64,000 nt of DNA from Moniliophthora roreri (taxonomy: Eukaryota; Basidiomycota; Agaricomycetes; Agaricales; Marasmiaceae): the NCBI GenBank assembly GCA_001466705.2, contig LATX02000181.1:186001-250000 (forward strand). The letters are read 5' to 3'. The notes beneath the pieces were generated by a model that was not told the origin of the DNA, ran no database searches, and was given only the letters and a program-made list of their open reading frames with translations. The translations under genes and the position numbers were made by a program. This document shows positions 60,425 through 64,000 of this stretch, one piece after another (position 1 is the stretch's first letter; the number at the start of each line of letters is the position of its first letter).

Positions 60425-60818
60425 GTACAGAGCACATTTACAGAGTAGGAGTGTCCAGCTGCTGTCCGGGGGTAATTGGGTACTTCTGGTAAGGTCAATC
60501 TAACAATTCTAAAGTCATTGTGGTTCAATTAGATCCAAGGGCACGTCAGACATTGCGATAACATACCTATGTCCTATGCCTGAGCACCCTCTACAAATCC
60601 CTATCATCGAGGCTCGTCTCTTGCTGCCACATGTAAACCACCAAGGACCTGACTGAAGGCAGGAAGAGGGAACGGCTGAGGAGAGGTGTCGTAGAAGTCA
60701 TGGGATAAAGTGGGGGACGACGCCGGGCGGGGAAGGAAGGGGAAGGAAAGAAAGCTGGTAAGGACCGAGGTATGGGACGAGTGTCACACGTGCCCGGCAC
60801 GTGGTTCTCACGCTCACT
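60425..60818 (+). repeat. Partial duplicate of 59156-59573, bounded by two Ns
   Basis: Nearly identical to 59156-59573 but lacks two short stretches. It starts after the N at 60424 and ends before the N at 60819, so it looks like a separate small contig placed here. Confidence 0.85.
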
Positions 60819-60872
60819 NTGTCAGTGGAAAGATAGCGGAAGATGGAGAAAAAGTGCGGCGTTTCCCGAATG

Positions 60873-61057
60873 TTCGATCGAGATCCCCGGCACGCCATTC
60901 GCATTGAGATATATGCAAAGTCTGAAAGTTCGCTAATATTTCACATACTTGCTACGCAGATACAACAAACAGAACCATCACAGGAAAGTAGTAACGTTCC
61001 CTGGTCAATACATACTAAGCAATTCCTAAAGCACCAAGGCTGGCAAGCCAGGCTACC
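60873..61057 (+). repeat. 185-bp inverted repeat of 40962-41146
   Basis: Same sequence as 40962-41146 on the opposite strand, joined directly to the duplicate block that begins at 61056. Confidence 0.85.
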
Positions 61058-61484
61058 AGATTCCGCCCTCGTCGTTCCCAATATCCGCGTCGTTTTCTCC
61101 TGTCTGTCAGCTGGTTCGTCTCCTGCGTCCGTCACGGCTCAGCTCTCCGCATTTCACCAAGCGGCTCGACTTGGCAACCCCCTGACAGCCCGTGCCCATC
61201 ACACTGTGACTAGCGGGTCTCTTTCGCTCGTCGGAAATCTATGCGCTTTTAAATACTCACCTCCACCACTCCCTTCACAGTTACATGATGCTCCAGAAAC
61301 TCCATTGTTGATAGCAGGGGTGCCATTGAGGTGTCCCGGGAGGTTTTTGAATGTTGTTTAAATGGTGCTATATGCCCATTGTACTTATTTAAATGTTCCA
61401 TATTTAAATGATATTTAAACACTATTGTATGCGTATGTTTTTCAGAATGTTTAAATGCCCGAGACGTCAACGACGTTAAATATT
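61056..61484 (+). repeat. Duplicate of 59965-60393 (429 bp), ends at an N
   Basis: Only one substitution (G to A) was noticed against 59965-60393. The copy stops inside the inverted repeat of the 1.45-kb element, immediately before the N at 61485. Confidence 0.9.
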
Positions 61485-61485
61485 N

Positions 61486-62971
61486 GTGGCCATCAAGCAC
61501 TGCGAAATCGTGAAGGTTCCTTCGATGACGAATCCGAGAGTGTTCGTTGACGACAATTCTACCAACTTTCTAAGAGGAAACGACCTGTCCTGCGCGAGGA
61601 ACAAGTTCGTCCTCAAACTTATTACGACTCGGTACTCTGCTTCCCCATCCTTGACTGATTCGCAGATGTCGAACTCCGTAGGCAGTCTTCCATCTGGTCA
61701 CCGAGCTCAGACCCAGGACATACGTATGCTCTCACGAGAGCACTACGGCAACAAGGCTCATCATCGTATTGTGATGGAGGATGCTGGATGCCCACTTCAA
61801 GATGTCCGCAACCTAAGAACGGTAATAGCGTGTATCGGGAAAGCCAGTACTGGTGAGCTCTAATAGTATGTGAACCATTCATCTCTAACAATTGTCCAGG
61901 GCTTTCGATCATGTTCTCTGCTGGGATGGTGCACAGAGACATCAGCACAGGCAATCTATTGGTTTCAGAAGTAGATGGTGAACTCAGATGCAAAATAACT
62001 GATCTCGAGTATGCCAAGAAGGTCGGTGCGAGTTCTCAGTCTCCACAAGATATCAAAATGGTGCGTAGTACATTGAGTTTTCCTATTGTGTATTAACTCA
62101 TATGCTTGACCAGGGAACACCTTATTTCATGGCCTTGGAAATATGGAGAGGTAAATACCTCTTTCGTCCAGAGAGACCAGAGAACAAGTATCCCAGGGGT
62201 TCCGCCTTCCTATCCATGCTCGAGGGTACGGATGCTCGCCTGGGCACGTCAGCTGCCGTTCGATACAACTTCCTTCATGATCTCGAGTCCCTGTTTTGGA
62301 TTCTCATGTACTTCCTCTTTGTCATGCACCCAGTGGATGACAACGCCAGAGCGGACAGCGGTGTCGAGGCAGATGACAGCGTCGAGGCAGATGGCGATGT
62401 CGAGGCGGATGATGGTGTCGAGGTGGATGGCGATGTTGAGGCAGATGGCGATGTCGAGGTGGGTAATGACGTCAATGGCAGGGTCGAGGCGGATGGCGAC
62501 GTCAACGAACTGGACATCAATCATCGCATGCACGCATTCAACCAGTTGTTTCCCTCGTTCGCTAACTTTGATTTCACTCAGCGCGTCGAGTTTTTGCAGG
62601 GTAATCGATACATTCAGTCGCTGTTTATAGCTTTGGTCCCGGAGGAGTTTTATTTCACCATGGAGTTAGCTGTTGATATTTCCAGCATGTTATGAGAAGA
62701 ATATTGATGAGTAGAAGCATTACCGGCGTCGACCCTTGACAAATTTTCTGCCAAGCCATACAAACTGGTGCAATCATGTGTGGGGAAGCTCGTGAGCACC
62801 AAGAGGAAGGGTGTTTGGTTAGGTGACATGTTCGATATGTCGGAGCGGGCGAATCCGGTTGTGGCACAAACACTCGAGGAGGGACCTGTTGGCGTGCACA
62901 GGAAGCAAACATCCGAGGAAGTTACCAGTGATTTGTCCATGAGGGAAGCCAAGCGCAGCAAACAAGAGTGA
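61486..62971 (+). pseudogene. FunK1-type protein kinase, C-terminal part, decayed
   Basis: Exons 61486-61852, about 61901-62059 and 62114-62971. The catalytic loop reads GMVHRDISTGNLL (HRD with Asp and Asn), the metal-binding motif is the FunK1 variant TDLEYAK instead of DFG, and the activation end is GTPYFMALE. HDLESLFWIL is another family hallmark. A tandem repeat of acidic units lies in the C-lobe. Three TGA stops (62693, 62705, 62708) break the last exon; the same frame continues with LPASTLDKFSAKPYKLV and ends KRSKQE at 62971. All three fit CGA to TGA. The N-terminal half is absent because the sequence starts at the N of 61485. ATP-dependent protein phosphorylation is the family role; this copy is not functional. 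Confidence 0.8.
62352..62515 (+). repeat. Tandem 18-bp repeat encoding acidic hexapeptides
   Basis: About eight imperfect units of the type GTCGAGGCGGATGGCGAT, translated as V-E-A-D-G-D variants, lie between the HDLESLFW motif and the C-lobe helix of the FunK1 relic. Confidence 0.9.
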
Positions 62972-64000
62972 GAAGTAGATGGTACTGTTGAATGATTTTT
63001 ATTTTCGTTAAAAATGTATATAATGCCAAACCGCAAAATGACCCTTCGACTCCGTCATCTTCATGAATGGCGCGGCTGTGACGACTGAGTTGTGCGCAAG
63101 TTACTAGTAAGCCAATGGCACAAGAGAAGTAAGTCCATCGTGGGGAGAACGATGAAAAGATTTTCCTCACCTGCGCTTAATCTGTCGTGGGCAGTAAGAC
63201 CCCTTCATCTGGCAGTCACGTGACTGTTTTATGTATCAGATCTTTTTCGCTTCCCTTTCTTGTATACAGACTTGTGGTGTAGTGGTATAGCACCTCCTCT
63301 CAATTCTTGATTCCCTAGCCCCATGTTCAATGCCGACACAAGACTTTTTGTACATCTCATTGCGCGTCGTCCACATTGTCGACATCACCGATGTGCTCAC
63401 ATAAGCTTTGAGAACACCACTGTCAATAAATTTTTTTGCTCACTGCTGAGCATCACAAAGACTGACTCTATTGACAGGAAACACCTTTATCGCCTTTATC
63501 TGGTAGGTGAGCCTATGGCTGCCCTTATAAGTGCTGTTCTTCACAACACCCCTTTACACTATCGCTACTTAGTATTTTAATGGTACGTTCCATTTCATAT
63601 GACTCGGTACTGCAGACAACTGAGTATTTTTCTATCTGCGTAGGTTATAGATCCAAGGCAGCACAATGGAACACAGGCAAGGAGGTGGAGCATATCAAGT
63701 GTGGTATGGGAAGGAACGGGTTGGAGTGTAGTCAAGCAGAATAGAGTCATTGGGTGGCTGGCTGGGCGACAAATTCTAGTAGAATCGGGTCAAATCGAGT
63801 GCACGTAATATAGTCGTATCTATTGGAATAGAGTGCAATCAAGTGTAATATTGCAGTGAAAATCATACAATTTGAATAAATAATTTTTTTCTATCTGCTG
63901 TTCATTTGCCCACTCAGGCTAGATTTCACTCAATCTGGCTATGGCACAAACTAAACAACTTGATTTCACTAGAAAAGCCACTTCCCTTATGGACAAAAAT
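62972..64000. other. Right end, no protein gene seen
   Basis: About 1 kb with T-rich stretches and GTAGTCAAG/ATAGAGTC-like short motifs near 63720-63850. A tRNA-like 72-mer at 63271-63342 is described in the findings. Confidence 0.5.

Overview
The window looks like nuclear DNA of a filamentous basidiomycete, most likely an agaricomycete mushroom. The reasons are: many introns of about 45-60 bases with GT-AG borders; FunK1-type kinases and F-box/LRR genes; a KDZ-superfamily DNA transposon; and Ty3/Gypsy chromovirus retrotransposons. Five single Ns (27068, 41147, 60424, 60819, 61485) mark joins, most of them next to repeats, so local order there is uncertain.

Layout. (1) 575-16832: an old Ty3/Gypsy element on the minus strand with 730-bp LTRs. 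A younger chromovirus (5819-13025, 399-bp LTRs, perfect TCAGC target duplication) is nested in its pol gene. Both elements carry an extra ORF between pol and the 3' LTR. (2) 16833-28112: an AT-rich repeat graveyard with inverted and direct copies of gene fragments and no intact gene. (3) 28365-40672: a 12.3-kb element with ~220-bp terminal inverted repeats. It carries a KDZ transposase (two in-frame stops), a coiled-coil/Cys-rich gene, two unrecognised genes and a divergent HMG-like gene. It sits in the last codons of an SH3-domain ORF and is bordered by GCG on both sides. (4) 41148-58200: a host gene island with the N-terminus of a FunK1-like kinase, a small heat-shock protein with a textbook heat-shock element, a secreted carboxylesterase, a GH43 glycosidase, a MYND-finger gene, a Trf4/PAPD5-type poly(A) polymerase and an F-box gene. 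(5) 58200-62971: a second F-box/LRR gene cut by a 1.45-kb element with 53-bp inverted repeats, partial duplications around the Ns, and the C-terminal half of a decayed FunK1 kinase. (6) 62972-64000: non-coding, with one tRNA-like relic.

A recurrent theme is C-to-T decay. Most in-frame stops in the retroelements, the transposase and the FunK1 relic are TGA where CGA (Arg) is the simplest ancestor, and the LTR pairs differ almost only by transitions. The host housekeeping and secreted-enzyme genes have open frames. The best candidates for something new are the composite KDZ element with its accessory genes, the extra 3' ORFs of the two Gypsy elements, and a compact -1 frameshift signal between gag and pol of the inner element.
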